This document shows, piece by piece, positions 45,056 to 54,207 of a stretch of 64,000 bases of DNA; the stretch's first letter is position 1, and the number at the start of each line of letters is the position of its first letter. Location: contig NZ_CP009227.1 in assembly GCF_000775995.1 (NCBI RefSeq), forward strand, positions 186,001-250,000. The letters run 5' to 3'. Origin of the DNA: Treponema sp. OMZ 838. Its GTDB lineage: Bacteria; Spirochaetota; Spirochaetia; Treponematales; Treponemataceae. The notes beneath the pieces are model-generated. The model was not told the DNA's origin. It searched no databases and saw only the letters and a list, made by a program, of their open reading frames with translations. A program made the translations under genes and the position numbers.

Positions 45056-46708
45056 TCATGTCAATCGAGGGAAAGCGGCTACTGTCCGCTTACGCTGAAC
45101 ATACGCCAGAACCGCACAGCATACCCCAACCGCAAACGCCGCGGCTGAAAATATCACACGCTGCATTCCGCTTTCCGGCGCAATAACCGGAAGGCGCGCA
45201 AAAAAATCCGCTGACGCAAAAATTATCCGGTATGCGGCGTTCAATCCGTATCCCAGCAGCGGACTCGTGAAAGGGAAGATAAGCGCAAGCGGAATACAGA
45301 TAAGCCCCGCAATGAGGAAAACCGAAACGAGCGGGCTGACCACGCATGAAGCAATTACCCCCGCCGCTGCGATATTCCCGATTGCAGAGATAACAATCGG
45401 AGCGGTGAAAAGCTGTGCGCCGACGGATGCGGAAATACTGCCTGCAAAAGCCGGCGGTATTTTTCCGACCATGAGACGGGCGCACGCATCGCCGAAGATG
45501 ATGATACCTGCACATGCCCCATACGAAAGCATAAACCCGAGCGTTATTGCTTCGGCGCCGACGATTGCGATATGCACAGTCAACATAGCGCACAGCACGG
45601 ACAAGGGCGGCGGCTTTAACCCGAGCGCTCTCCCTACGGCGGCGATACAAACCATTCCCAATGCACGGTTTAACGAAGGAGCAGAGCCTGCAAACCAGAC
45701 AAACAGGAAAACTGCCGCAAGCGAAAACCATGCAGCGCGGCTCTTATGCCCGAATAACCTGCCGCCTTGCAGCGCCGCCGTCCCTATTAACGAAAGATGC
45801 ATTCCGGACAAGGCAAGGATATGAGCAAGTCCGGCGTTGCGGAACGCTGCGATGCATCCTGCCGGTAAGAATGCCTTATCGGCAGCAAGCAGCGCAAGCA
45901 AGAGTCCGCCCGCCTCGCCCCAGCCGTATAACATCCGCATAAAAGCAAAGCGGAAAAACGCGCGGAGACGGCTGAGCGGAGAGTTCCATCCGAGAAACAC
46001 CGGCTGCACCGGCCGCGCATAAAACACCGATCCCGTTTTACCGAACTTTCCTTGAACCGCAAGCCTCATTCCCCGTACATAAAACCGGCATGCTTGCGGA
46101 TTTTGCAAAGCCTCCGCAAATACAGCCGTACCGGACAGTAGCGGTGCTGCCGCTTCGGATGGCTCCGCTTCACCGATACGGGTAATGCCTCCTGAATATG
46201 TTCCGCGGACAAGCGTTGCCGGAACAAAGAGCTGCACGGTACCCGATGCGGAGAATTGCTCATTGCGACCGGTATTACACGCAATCAGTTTAACCGGTAT
46301 GCGGTAATAATCGGTACCTACCGGAACAGGCTCTCCGGTCAATTCCCCAATAAGCGTCCGTACCGTAGGCAGCGCAGCAAGCGTTTGAGGTGGGCGTTGT
46401 TCTCTTTGCAGTGTATATACGGAATACGAGCCGATCGCAGCTCCGGCAACCGCTAAAAGCACAAAGCGTATCGTAGGCTGCGGCGGCTTCTTCCGGCAGG
46501 ATCGTCCTTCGGCTCCCTGCTTCGACAGCTTACCTGCCACGGATACCGCTATTAAAAACACCGATAGCGCGCAGAGTAATAAGAATGTCGTTATAAAAAC
46601 AAAAGATGTAATTCTGCCGTCAGTTTGCGCAAATACATACAACCCGTAAAAAAATGCCGCCGCCGCAACGGCTATGATCGTAACAGGCGGAACAACATGT
46701 CTCTCCAT
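45056..46708 (-). CDS. comEC: ComEC/Rec2-family DNA uptake channel
   Basis: 550 residues from the ATG at 46708 (GAGGTGAGT site). N-terminal helices and a DUF4131-type domain (about 100-240) precede the competence domain (AFRNAGLAHILALSGMHLSL, AHSLNRAL-type SLNRALGMVCIAAVGRA, GAQLFTAPIVISAIGNIAAA). The C-terminal metallo-beta-lactamase domain of longer ComEC proteins is absent. It probably forms the inner-membrane channel for single-stranded DNA in natural transformation. Single gene. Confidence 0.9.
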   Translation of the reverse strand: MERHVVPPVTIIAVAAAAFFYGLYVFAQTDGRITSFVFITTFLLLCALSVFLIAVSVAGKLSKQGAEGRSCRKKPPQPTIRFVLLAVAGAAIGSYSVYTLQREQRPPQTLAALPTVRTLIGELTGEPVPVGTDYYRIPVKLIACNTGRNEQFSASGTVQLFVPATLVRGTYSGGITRIGEAEPSEAAAPLLSGTAVFAEALQNPQACRFYVRGMRLAVQGKFGKTGSVFYARPVQPVFLGWNSPLSRLRAFFRFAFMRMLYGWGEAGGLLLALLAADKAFLPAGCIAAFRNAGLAHILALSGMHLSLIGTAALQGGRLFGHKSRAAWFSLAAVFLFVWFAGSAPSLNRALGMVCIAAVGRALGLKPPPLSVLCAMLTVHIAIVGAEAITLGFMLSYGACAGIIIFGDACARLMVGKIPPAFAGSISASVGAQLFTAPIVISAIGNIAAAGVIASCVVSPLVSVFLIAGLICIPLALIFPFTSPLLGYGLNAAYRIIFASADFFARLPVIAPESGMQRVIFSAAAFAVGVCCAVLAYVQRKRTVAAFPRLT

Positions 46709-46777
46709 ACTCACCTCTTACGATTTCTTATACGACACGAGGCGCAAAATGGCTACAAATTAACGGTTTTTATGGCA

Positions 46778-47842
46778 TCAATTTTTGATTTTTATATGAT
46801 ACAGTGTATGAGTATCCGGATTTCCCTTAAATCGTATCTGCTGTTTTTGGACGGTATCGGTAACGGAAAGGATGGCACGCTTAACGGAGCGGTTGTTAAA
46901 AAGAGCTTCAGAGATAACGATCTCATTCGGAAGCGCTGTATTTTTTATGTCGATAGCGCTATTGACTGTTAAACCGACATAATCGAGCCGGTTATTCAGG
47001 GTTATCACCAGCACAGGACCGGTGTGTAAGCCTATTTTAATTTCCAGCTGTTCGCCTATCGGCTTATTTTGAATATGCTTTATTAAATCTTGCTGCGCTT
47101 TCACGGCGGCATTAAAAGCCTTATCGGGCTTGATAAAAGCACCCATAACGACATCACCGACTATTTTAACCGGTACACCGCCATATTTTTCAATCGTATC
47201 AGAAAGAATCCGTATATACTCTTTTATCACTAAAAAAGCTTTTTTATCACCTAATGAGGCATACAATTTCGTCGGATTCGTAATGTCCGCAAAGAGAATC
47301 GTCGCATTTGCCATTTGGAGTGAGCGATCGCCGACAAGCACTTCGGAACGCATCAATTCACGGTATAAATTGTTTTGGATAATATCAACACCCCGTACTG
47401 CATCAGGAGTATCCCACGTCCGATACTTCCCCGCACGGATGTTTTTACCCATTTCAGCAATATAATTCAGTTTAAATACAGGATCAAGCGTCTTGAGCCG
47501 CGGATGAATTGAAAAGCAGACTTCAACATTGGTATCAAGCGTGTTATCAAAGACCTTATTACAAACCGTACAAAAATTTTGCGACGAAGCTTGTTGAAGA
47601 GACGATGCCTCATAGACAACATGCCCACACGTAGGACAATGATAAATCCACTCCAAGATGAATACTCCGTCATAAACACCTTGAATAAAAATATCAAGAA
47701 TTTTTTCACGGGGTATATCGAACGCTTTACCGATTTCATAGAGCGGAATATGGAACAGCAGTCTATCGGATACATTCGTTAAAAAAGCCGCAATTTTATC
47801 AGCCTCTTTTTGATTCATTTTACAGCGTAATTTCATACTCAT
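46778..47842 (-). CDS. Class III nucleotide cyclase with winged-helix and zinc-ribbon N-terminus
   Basis: 354 residues from the ATG at 47842 (AAAGGAGAG site). The C-terminal domain (about 165-350) is a class III cyclase: metal-binding ILFADITNP and GDVVMGAFIKPD, and KIGLHTGPVLVITLNNRLDY. The N-terminal part looks like a winged helix (YEIGKAFDIPREKILDIFIQ) followed by a four-Cys ribbon (CPTCGHVVYEASS...CTVCNK). No membrane helix is seen. Product, cAMP or cGMP, cannot be decided. A Crp-family gene nearby could be a receiver. Confidence 0.85.
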   Translation of the reverse strand: MSMKLRCKMNQKEADKIAAFLTNVSDRLLFHIPLYEIGKAFDIPREKILDIFIQGVYDGVFILEWIYHCPTCGHVVYEASSLQQASSQNFCTVCNKVFDNTLDTNVEVCFSIHPRLKTLDPVFKLNYIAEMGKNIRAGKYRTWDTPDAVRGVDIIQNNLYRELMRSEVLVGDRSLQMANATILFADITNPTKLYASLGDKKAFLVIKEYIRILSDTIEKYGGVPVKIVGDVVMGAFIKPDKAFNAAVKAQQDLIKHIQNKPIGEQLEIKIGLHTGPVLVITLNNRLDYVGLTVNSAIDIKNTALPNEIVISEALFNNRSVKRAILSVTDTVQKQQIRFKGNPDTHTLYHIKIKN

Positions 47843-47944
47843 AGTTCTCTCCTTTGCACAGCATCCAGGCAAACACTCAATGTTTTGCACTGTGTATTCT
47901 ATTCGATGCAAGTTGCCATCGTTCGTAAATGTACATATATACAT

Positions 47945-48197
47945 TTATGAGCTACGTCTCAGGGAATCACCCAAAAACCGAAGTTATTGGTCAGCCCTTC
48001 GATACTGTTTAAAACCACTGACGTTCTATCAGCAGAAACAACGTTTTGAGTTGGACACACAAATAAGAACCTTCATGATGAAAAGCAAGGGAGTGCGGAA
48101 AATCATGGCAGGTGGTACGGAATATCTTTAACGCACCACGCTAAACAGCCGGTTTTCAAAATGGTTATAAAAAATTTTACAAAATTTTAACAAATAT
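47945..48197. other. Intergenic region without recognised genes
   Basis: Part of a 340-base gap. Short degraded frames such as YQQKQRFELDTQIRTF-like text occur on the plus strand without a credible start. Nothing firm seen before the promoter at 48198. Confidence 0.5.
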
Positions 48198-48227
48198 TTG
48201 ACAAATCGTTTTTTCCCATGCTATAGT
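48198..48227 (+). promoter_or_regulatory. Sigma-70-type promoter of the GntR-led operon
   Basis: TTGACA at 48198-48203 and TATAGT at 48222-48227 with an 18-base spacer, 54 bases before the GntR start codon. Confidence 0.75.
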
Positions 48228-48240
48228 AGATAGGAACTCG

Positions 48241-48253
48241 GTGGTATTACCAC
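48241..48253. promoter_or_regulatory. Likely FadR-type operator
   Basis: GTGGTATTACCAC, a near-perfect dyad containing TGG-N5-CCA, the FadR-subfamily pattern. It sits just downstream of the expected transcription start, suggesting autorepression. Confidence 0.7.
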
Positions 48254-48280
48254 ATATCGCTGTTCTATCTACGAGATTAT

Positions 48281-49039
48281 ATGAAAAAGAAACGACAAAC
48301 AACGGCCAAAAGCAATAAAGAACGCTTTATCGAGCAGATGGAAACGCTGCTATTGATGCACCTTATCCTGCCGGGAGAGCAGCTGCCACCTGAGCGGGAA
48401 CTGGCACAGCAGATGGGTGTCTCTCGGCCGGTGATTCACGAAGGGCTTTTGGAGCTGGGGGCGAGGGGGCTCATTTCCATTCGCCCGCGACATGGCTGGA
48501 TTGTCAACAACTTTACGGAAGAAGGTGCACTGCCGCTGCTTTCGAGCCTTTACCGTTTTTCGGCGCCGCAATCGGCTGCCCGTATCGATGCCGATTTGGA
48601 AGAAGTCCGCCGAATGATTTTGACAAAATCGTTGATGCAGTATTTTTCTTCCGATGTAGCGAAAAAAGAAACCAATTCGCCGCTTATCGAAAAATTGAAC
48701 AAAATCTACACAGAAGAAAAGAAAAATAATACAGGACGTTTACGCCCTGCCGACATACGGCGGTTGACCGAATTGGATTTCCTTTTTTATCGTGCAATTA
48801 TTGAAGCGGGTGGTAATACCGTATTCCTCCTGCTTTTTAATTCGGCGCGGGAACTGTACCACCAAAAGCTGGAACAGTTCTTTACCGAAAATACCGGCAA
48901 TATTCAAACGGCCTCAGCCTTAAAATCACAACTCATTGCTCATATTGCTGACGGAAACCAACAAGAGACATTGGCGCTGCTTGAGAAAATGACTTCAATC
49001 GGCGCATATACCGTTTTGGAATCGAGTAGCGGAATATAG
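48281..49039 (+). CDS. GntR-family (FadR subgroup) regulator
   Basis: A 252-residue repressor. The N-terminal winged helix holds LPPERELAQQMGVSRPVIHE and GLLELGARGLISIRPRHGW. The C-terminal helical FCD domain (about 95-245) includes ELDFLFYRAIIEAGGNTVFL. It is first in a seven-gene-scale operon for glycerol-3-phosphate-type oxidation and ether-lipid formation, so the effector may be a glycerol derivative. A matching operator lies in its own promoter. Confidence 0.9.
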   Translation: MKKKRQTTAKSNKERFIEQMETLLLMHLILPGEQLPPERELAQQMGVSRPVIHEGLLELGARGLISIRPRHGWIVNNFTEEGALPLLSSLYRFSAPQSAARIDADLEEVRRMILTKSLMQYFSSDVAKKETNSPLIEKLNKIYTEEKKNNTGRLRPADIRRLTELDFLFYRAIIEAGGNTVFLLLFNSARELYHQKLEQFFTENTGNIQTASALKSQLIAHIADGNQQETLALLEKMTSIGAYTVLESSSGI

Positions 49040-49043
49040 TATC

Positions 49044-50798
49044 ATGAAAACCTATCTGCAAAAACTCGAGCAAAAGATTAAAAAACGGTACCCCCAGCTG
49101 AAACTTTCGGCAGCATGGGACGGCCGGTCGGTAATATTGACCGGAGACGCGCCTACGGTTGAAGAACGATACGCAGCCGGTGTTTTTTTTGTAAAAAAGT
49201 GTAAGCGCCTGCCCGGATATAAGGGGTTGGTGAACGATATAACCGTCGCCGGAAAGGGTGAACCGCCGATGCGGATGCCGGAAGTGCGGGATAATCTTTT
49301 AGCGGGTAAAACATTCGATATCGTAATTATCGGCGCCGGTGTTGTCGGATGCGCAATTGCACGGGAACTGTCCCGCTATGATTTAACAATTGCCGTTCTC
49401 GAAAAAGAATGCGATTGCGCAATGCAGGCGTCCTCCCGCAACGATGGTATGATCCATCCCGGATTTGCGGACAATCCTTCAAAGATAAAAGGCAGACTGA
49501 ACACCCGCGGCAACCGTCTCTACCGTAAACTGGACAAAGAACTAGGATTTCAAACCGAATGGCCGGGCAGCTTTATGCTGTTTAACTCTCCACTCCTGAA
49601 ACTGCTCGTGCCGTTTATGCACCGGAGGGCGGCAAAAAACGGTGTTGACGGGCGAGTTGGATATCGAAATAAAACAACAATACAAACCATGGAACCGAAC
49701 CTAAGTACGGAATACTATGGCGGTTTTTGGATGCCTTTCTCCGGCATTGCTTCTCCTTTTAAGGTAACAATTGCCTTTGCGGAAAATGCTGCGGCAAACG
49801 GCGTATCTTTTTTCTTTGAAACCGCTGTAACCGGTTTTGACAAAACGAACGACTTGATTTCGGCAGTGCACACAAACCGCGGTACGCTGAACGCCCGTCT
49901 TATCATTAACGCAGCGGGCGTATGGTCGGATAAAATTGCAGAATTTGCGGGAGACCGTTTCTTTTCGATTCATCCCCGCAAGGGCATGGATATTATCCTC
50001 GACAAAAAGAAACGGAATTTTCAGTATACCATTATCGGAAAGCCAAATCTTCTTAATTCTTCAAAACAGCATTCAAAAGGCGGCGGAATTATCCCCTGTA
50101 TAGAAGGGAATATCCTTGTCGGGCCTACCGCGCATGAGGTATACGACCGTGAAGACTACGGTACCGATGCCGAAGATGAACACGCCTTGCTTGAGCAAAT
50201 GTCCATGAATAAGACGCTTTCGCGGGGCGATATCATCGCGTATTATAGCGGTATCCGTGCAGCAACGTGGGAGGAAGACTTTATCGTTGAAACGTCCGAA
50301 AAGGTACCCAACTTAATTCACGCTGCGGGTATTCAATCGCCGGGTTTTGCTTCCGCTCCGGCAATTGCAGAAGATATTACAGCGCTTGCACTCCGGCGCT
50401 TTCCTGCCACCCTCAAAGAAAAACCGGACTTTATACCGCGCCGCGCCGCACCCCGCGAAACAGCCACCATGCACGACGCCGAGCGGCATATGCTTATCAA
50501 ACAGGATCCGCTCTACGGGAAAATTGTCTGCCGCTGCGAGCAGATTTCCGAAGGGGAGATACGGGATGCGGTCAGGAGCTGCCTTGCGCTCGGTATGCAG
50601 AATATCAGCCTTGATGCGGTAAAACGCAGGTGCCGTGTCGGAATGGGGCGGTGCCACGGCGGTTTTTGTACGCCGCGGGTAATGGAAATCATCAGCCGGG
50701 AAGCCGGTATTCCGCTTGAGCGCATTACGAAAAAAGGCTGCTCGTCATACATACTGAACAGCCCACTACCGGCAGGCGAAGGGAAGGCGGCATTATGA
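49044..50798 (+). CDS. GlpA-like FAD-dependent glycerol-3-phosphate dehydrogenase
   Basis: A 584-residue protein. An unusual N-terminal extension of about 85 residues (AWDGRSVILTGDAPTVEERY; BON-like look) precedes the FAD domain (FDIVIIGAGVVGCAIARELS). The DAO domain reaches GILSAGFAS-like HAAGIQSPGFASAPAIAED. The C-terminal BFD-type domain has four cysteines (CRCEQI, GRCHGGFC) for a [2Fe-2S] cluster. It is coupled by a four-base overlap to the next oxidoreductase, like GlpA with GlpB. Confidence 0.88.
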   Translation: MKTYLQKLEQKIKKRYPQLKLSAAWDGRSVILTGDAPTVEERYAAGVFFVKKCKRLPGYKGLVNDITVAGKGEPPMRMPEVRDNLLAGKTFDIVIIGAGVVGCAIARELSRYDLTIAVLEKECDCAMQASSRNDGMIHPGFADNPSKIKGRLNTRGNRLYRKLDKELGFQTEWPGSFMLFNSPLLKLLVPFMHRRAAKNGVDGRVGYRNKTTIQTMEPNLSTEYYGGFWMPFSGIASPFKVTIAFAENAAANGVSFFFETAVTGFDKTNDLISAVHTNRGTLNARLIINAAGVWSDKIAEFAGDRFFSIHPRKGMDIILDKKKRNFQYTIIGKPNLLNSSKQHSKGGGIIPCIEGNILVGPTAHEVYDREDYGTDAEDEHALLEQMSMNKTLSRGDIIAYYSGIRAATWEEDFIVETSEKVPNLIHAAGIQSPGFASAPAIAEDITALALRRFPATLKEKPDFIPRRAAPRETATMHDAERHMLIKQDPLYGKIVCRCEQISEGEIRDAVRSCLALGMQNISLDAVKRRCRVGMGRCHGGFCTPRVMEIISREAGIPLERITKKGCSSYILNSPLPAGEGKAAL

Positions 50799-52225
50799 AA
50801 CGCTTTTATGATATCATTGTGATTGGAGCGGGTCCTGCCGGTATGGCTGCCGCCCTTGCCGCCGCCGAAAAAGACCCGCAGTGCAGCATCGCACTCATAG
50901 AACGGGAAGAGCATATCGGGGGTATTTTAAAGCAGTGTATTCACGACGGCTTCGGGCTCATTCGATTTAACGAGCGGCTGACCGGCCCCGAATATGCGTG
51001 GCGGTATCGCGATATGCTCGATCAGCATTCCAACATCGACATATTCGTATCCACCTTTGTTATCCGTATTGTGCAGCAGAACGGCAGCGGCTTTGAATTG
51101 ACCTTTACCAATCCGCAGAACGGCATTTTTAATCTTTCCTGCACTGCACTCATTTCCGCAACGGGTTGCAGAGAACGCACCGACCGCCAAGTGTTTATTC
51201 ACGGCGACCGGCCTTCGGGGGTATTCACCGCAGGACAGGCACAAGCCTTTATCAACCTAAAGGGGTACCTTCCCGGCAAGCGGTTTGTCATTTTGGGCAG
51301 CGGAGACATCGGACTCATTATGGCGCGGCGGCTCACCCTCGAAACCGCACACATCGGCGGCAGCGTAGAGGGCATCTACGAGGTAAAGAGCGAACCGTCG
51401 GGACTGACCCGCAATATCGTGCAATGCCTTGAAGACTACGGTATTCCGCTCCGCCTTTCTACGACGGTGAGCGCCTTGCACGGGGCAGGACGCTTGGAGG
51501 GCGTAACCGTTACGCAGGTTGACGGACGGATGCAGCCGGTCGCCGGTACGGAACGGTACATTCCCTGCGACACCCTCATATTGAGCGTCGGGCTTATCCC
51601 CGAAAACGACATCCTCGACAGTCTTGCGCCGAACATGGACACGCGGACAAAGGGGCCGCAGGTTAATCAATATATGGAAACAACCGTGCCGGGACTTTTC
51701 TCCTGCGGAAACGCACTCCATGTCAACGACCTCGTAGACTATGTTTCCGAGTCGGGCAGTATTGCCGGGGAACGGGCTGCCTTACTCTGCAGCAGGATAC
51801 CGTTTGAAGGTAATACCATCGCGGGAAGAAGTCAGTCAACGGAATATCGCATGGCGGCACTCGCGAGGATTGAGCCATACTTCACGGAAGTACAGCCGGC
51901 GGCACTGCGCAAAAATCCTGCTGAAATTCCCATCTGTGCCGATAAAACGCTGCTATACCAAACACCCGCCCGTATCGTACCGGACGGGAAGCAGGCGGTG
52001 CTGTACTTCCGGTCTGCGGCGCAACGGGAGCAAGCGGTATTGACGATTACCGCGGAAACAAAAACAGGCTCAAAGATTCTTTTCAAAAAAACATTCCGGT
52101 CATTAAAACCGCCGGAGATGGAGCGGATTATAGTAGATACCGCATCGATACCGACCTACACACAGCAACTATTCCTTTCGCTGACTGACCCAGAACCGGT
52201 ACATCGGGCAAAGGAGGCGAAATGA
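50795..52225 (+). CDS. NAD(P)/FAD-dependent oxidoreductase, GlpA partner
   Basis: A 476-residue flavoprotein. The FAD loop is IIVIGAGPAGMAAALAAAEK; a second dinucleotide loop is RFVILGSGDIGLIMARRL; the late GLFSCGNALHVNDLVDYVS motif is of the pyridine nucleotide-disulfide type. It lacks the redox disulfide. In clostridia and spirochaetes such proteins accompany GlpA-like proteins and DUF1667 proteins. It overlaps both neighbours by four bases. Likely passes electrons from the GlpA-like protein to a quinone-independent acceptor. Confidence 0.88.
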   Translation: MKRFYDIIVIGAGPAGMAAALAAAEKDPQCSIALIEREEHIGGILKQCIHDGFGLIRFNERLTGPEYAWRYRDMLDQHSNIDIFVSTFVIRIVQQNGSGFELTFTNPQNGIFNLSCTALISATGCRERTDRQVFIHGDRPSGVFTAGQAQAFINLKGYLPGKRFVILGSGDIGLIMARRLTLETAHIGGSVEGIYEVKSEPSGLTRNIVQCLEDYGIPLRLSTTVSALHGAGRLEGVTVTQVDGRMQPVAGTERYIPCDTLILSVGLIPENDILDSLAPNMDTRTKGPQVNQYMETTVPGLFSCGNALHVNDLVDYVSESGSIAGERAALLCSRIPFEGNTIAGRSQSTEYRMAALARIEPYFTEVQPAALRKNPAEIPICADKTLLYQTPARIVPDGKQAVLYFRSAAQREQAVLTITAETKTGSKILFKKTFRSLKPPEMERIIVDTASIPTYTQQLFLSLTDPEPVHRAKEAK

Positions 52226-52629
52226 TCAAAAAGCTAACTTGTATTGCGTGTCCGCGCGGCTGTGCATTAACCGTGACAATCGATGATGCAACGAATATAA
52301 TAGAAGTAAGCGGAAACAGCTGCCCTAAGGGAGCCATTTACGGCAAACAGGAAGTGCTGTGCCCTATGAGAACGCTCACGACCACCGTTGCCTGCCGGTC
52401 AGCTCGGTGTAATGGAAAAACGACAGGATTCGGTGAGCCTGAGGTTATTCGCCTGCCGGTAAAAACCGGATGTGAAATTCCGCTTGAGGAGATGAAATCT
52501 ATGATAGAAAAAATACGCACTATTACCGCCTCCACTCCGGTACGGTACGGCGACTGTCTTGCGCAGCTTACCGCTGAAAACGGGACAAAAATACCGATTC
52601 TCGCCTGTGCAAGTACGGAGGCCGAATGA
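52222..52629 (+). CDS. DUF1667 protein
   Basis: A 135-residue small protein with Cys motifs LTCIACPRGCALTV and SGNSCPKGAIYGKQE plus a later CPMRTLTTTV, suitable for a metal or Fe-S centre. DUF1667 genes regularly follow the two flavoprotein genes seen upstream, so it is probably a third subunit of that dehydrogenase. It overlaps neighbours by four bases on both sides, indicating tight translational coupling. Confidence 0.9.
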   Translation: MIKKLTCIACPRGCALTVTIDDATNIIEVSGNSCPKGAIYGKQEVLCPMRTLTTTVACRSARCNGKTTGFGEPEVIRLPVKTGCEIPLEEMKSMIEKIRTITASTPVRYGDCLAQLTAENGTKIPILACASTEAE

Positions 52630-54182
52630 TTATGAACAATCAATCGACGATTATCTCAATCGACTGCGGTACCCAAAGTTTACGCGTTATTATCTTTGCG
52701 GAAGACGGTTCGGTACTCGCAAAAAAGCAGATCATGTATAAACCGTGCGTCAGCCCGCGGCCGGGATGGGCGGAACAAGACCCTGCTGTGTGGTGGAATG
52801 CACTTTGCAAAGGTGCGGCTGCCCTCAAAGGAGAATATCCCGATTTAATAGCCCGCGCAAAGGGGATCGGCGTAACAGCCCAGCGGGACACCGTTATCCT
52901 CATTGGGAAAGACGGAAACGTACTGCGCCCTGCAATCACGTGGCTCGATACCCGAAAGGCACGCGGCCGGTATCATCCGAATTTCATTATGAAGGCTGCG
53001 CTGAAAGCAGTCGATTACTACGAAAAAATCATGCACTCCCAAAGCGACGGTCAGTGCAACTGGATACAGGAAAACGAGCCGGAAATTTGGAAGAAAACCT
53101 GGCGGGTTTTGATGGTTTCGGGCTATCTTCAATACCGGCTTACGGGAATTGCCGCGGATTCTCCTTCATCCTTAGTCGGACACATTCCCTTTGATCATAA
53201 AAAGCAAAAGTGGGCATCGCCCGGACACATCACGGCGAAGATATTTCCGATAGATGATGATAAAAAATGCAGTGTTGTGCAAAGCGGGAAAGAAATCGGA
53301 CGGGTTTCCGCTCAAGGCACGCTGGAAACGGGGCTTCCTGCCGGTATACCGGTCATCGCCTGCGGCAGCGATAAGGCATGCGAAACGCTCGGTATGGGAT
53401 GTCTCGATGCAAAAACCGCCTCCCTCAGTTTCGGCACGACGGCGACGGTAGAAATATGTACCGATCGCTACACGGAACCTATCCGCTTCCTGCCCGCATA
53501 CAGCGCTGCCTATCCCGGACGTTGGGTACCGGAAATCGAAATATTCCGCGGCTACTGGATGATCAGCTGGTTTAAGGACGAGCTCGGCTATGAAGAACGG
53601 GCAAAGGCGACGGCAACCGGTATTATTCCGGAGCAAATTATGGATCGGCTTCTCGACTCCTCACCACCCGGCTGCTACGGCCTGATGCTGCAACCGTATT
53701 GGGGAGCAAGCCTTAAAGACCATTACGCAAAAGGCTCGATGATCGGCTTCGGCGACGTACACGGACGGCACGCAATATACCGTGCAATCGTCGAGGGGCT
53801 TGCCTACTCGCTGCGGGAGGGGCTGGAACAACTGCAACGGCAAAGCGGCGTTCCCGTACAAAAGGTTGCCGTTTCGGGCGGTGCCTCGCAGAGCGACCGT
53901 ATCTGCGGCATCACTGCCGATATTTTAAACAAGCCGCTTGTCCGTGGTGCGACAACGGAAACTTCCGCATTGGGTGCCGCGATCTTAACGGCGTACGGGA
54001 CGGGATGTTATTCAAGTATCGAAGAAAGCACCAAAAACATGGTTCATTTTGCGCGGGAATTTAACCCTTCACCGGATAACCGCGAATTATATGATGAGCT
54101 CTATAAAATATACACGCAGATATATCCTATCTTAAAGCATGTGTATAAACGGATACGGGAAGTAACCGGTTATCCGTCATAA
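52626..54182 (+). CDS. FGGY-family carbohydrate kinase
   Basis: A 518-residue sugar or polyol kinase. The ATPase-fold phosphate 1 loop is ISIDCGTQSLRVIIFAEDGS; FGGY_C motifs include LSFGTTATVEICTD and VAVSGGASQSDRICGITADI. Glycerol kinase and xylulokinase belong to this family. In this operon glycerol, dihydroxyacetone or a similar triose is an attractive substrate, but the specificity-determining residues do not settle it. The start ATG overlaps the DUF1667 stop. Confidence 0.88.
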   Translation: MIMNNQSTIISIDCGTQSLRVIIFAEDGSVLAKKQIMYKPCVSPRPGWAEQDPAVWWNALCKGAAALKGEYPDLIARAKGIGVTAQRDTVILIGKDGNVLRPAITWLDTRKARGRYHPNFIMKAALKAVDYYEKIMHSQSDGQCNWIQENEPEIWKKTWRVLMVSGYLQYRLTGIAADSPSSLVGHIPFDHKKQKWASPGHITAKIFPIDDDKKCSVVQSGKEIGRVSAQGTLETGLPAGIPVIACGSDKACETLGMGCLDAKTASLSFGTTATVEICTDRYTEPIRFLPAYSAAYPGRWVPEIEIFRGYWMISWFKDELGYEERAKATATGIIPEQIMDRLLDSSPPGCYGLMLQPYWGASLKDHYAKGSMIGFGDVHGRHAIYRAIVEGLAYSLREGLEQLQRQSGVPVQKVAVSGGASQSDRICGITADILNKPLVRGATTETSALGAAILTAYGTGCYSSIEESTKNMVHFAREFNPSPDNRELYDELYKIYTQIYPILKHVYKRIREVTGYPS

Positions 54183-54207
54183 AAAGTAGTTTTAATAGGA
54201 GATGACT

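Noticed and set aside
45090-45731. A 213-codon minus-strand frame within comEC.
   Set aside because: It is Arg/Cys-rich shadow sequence in another frame of comEC.
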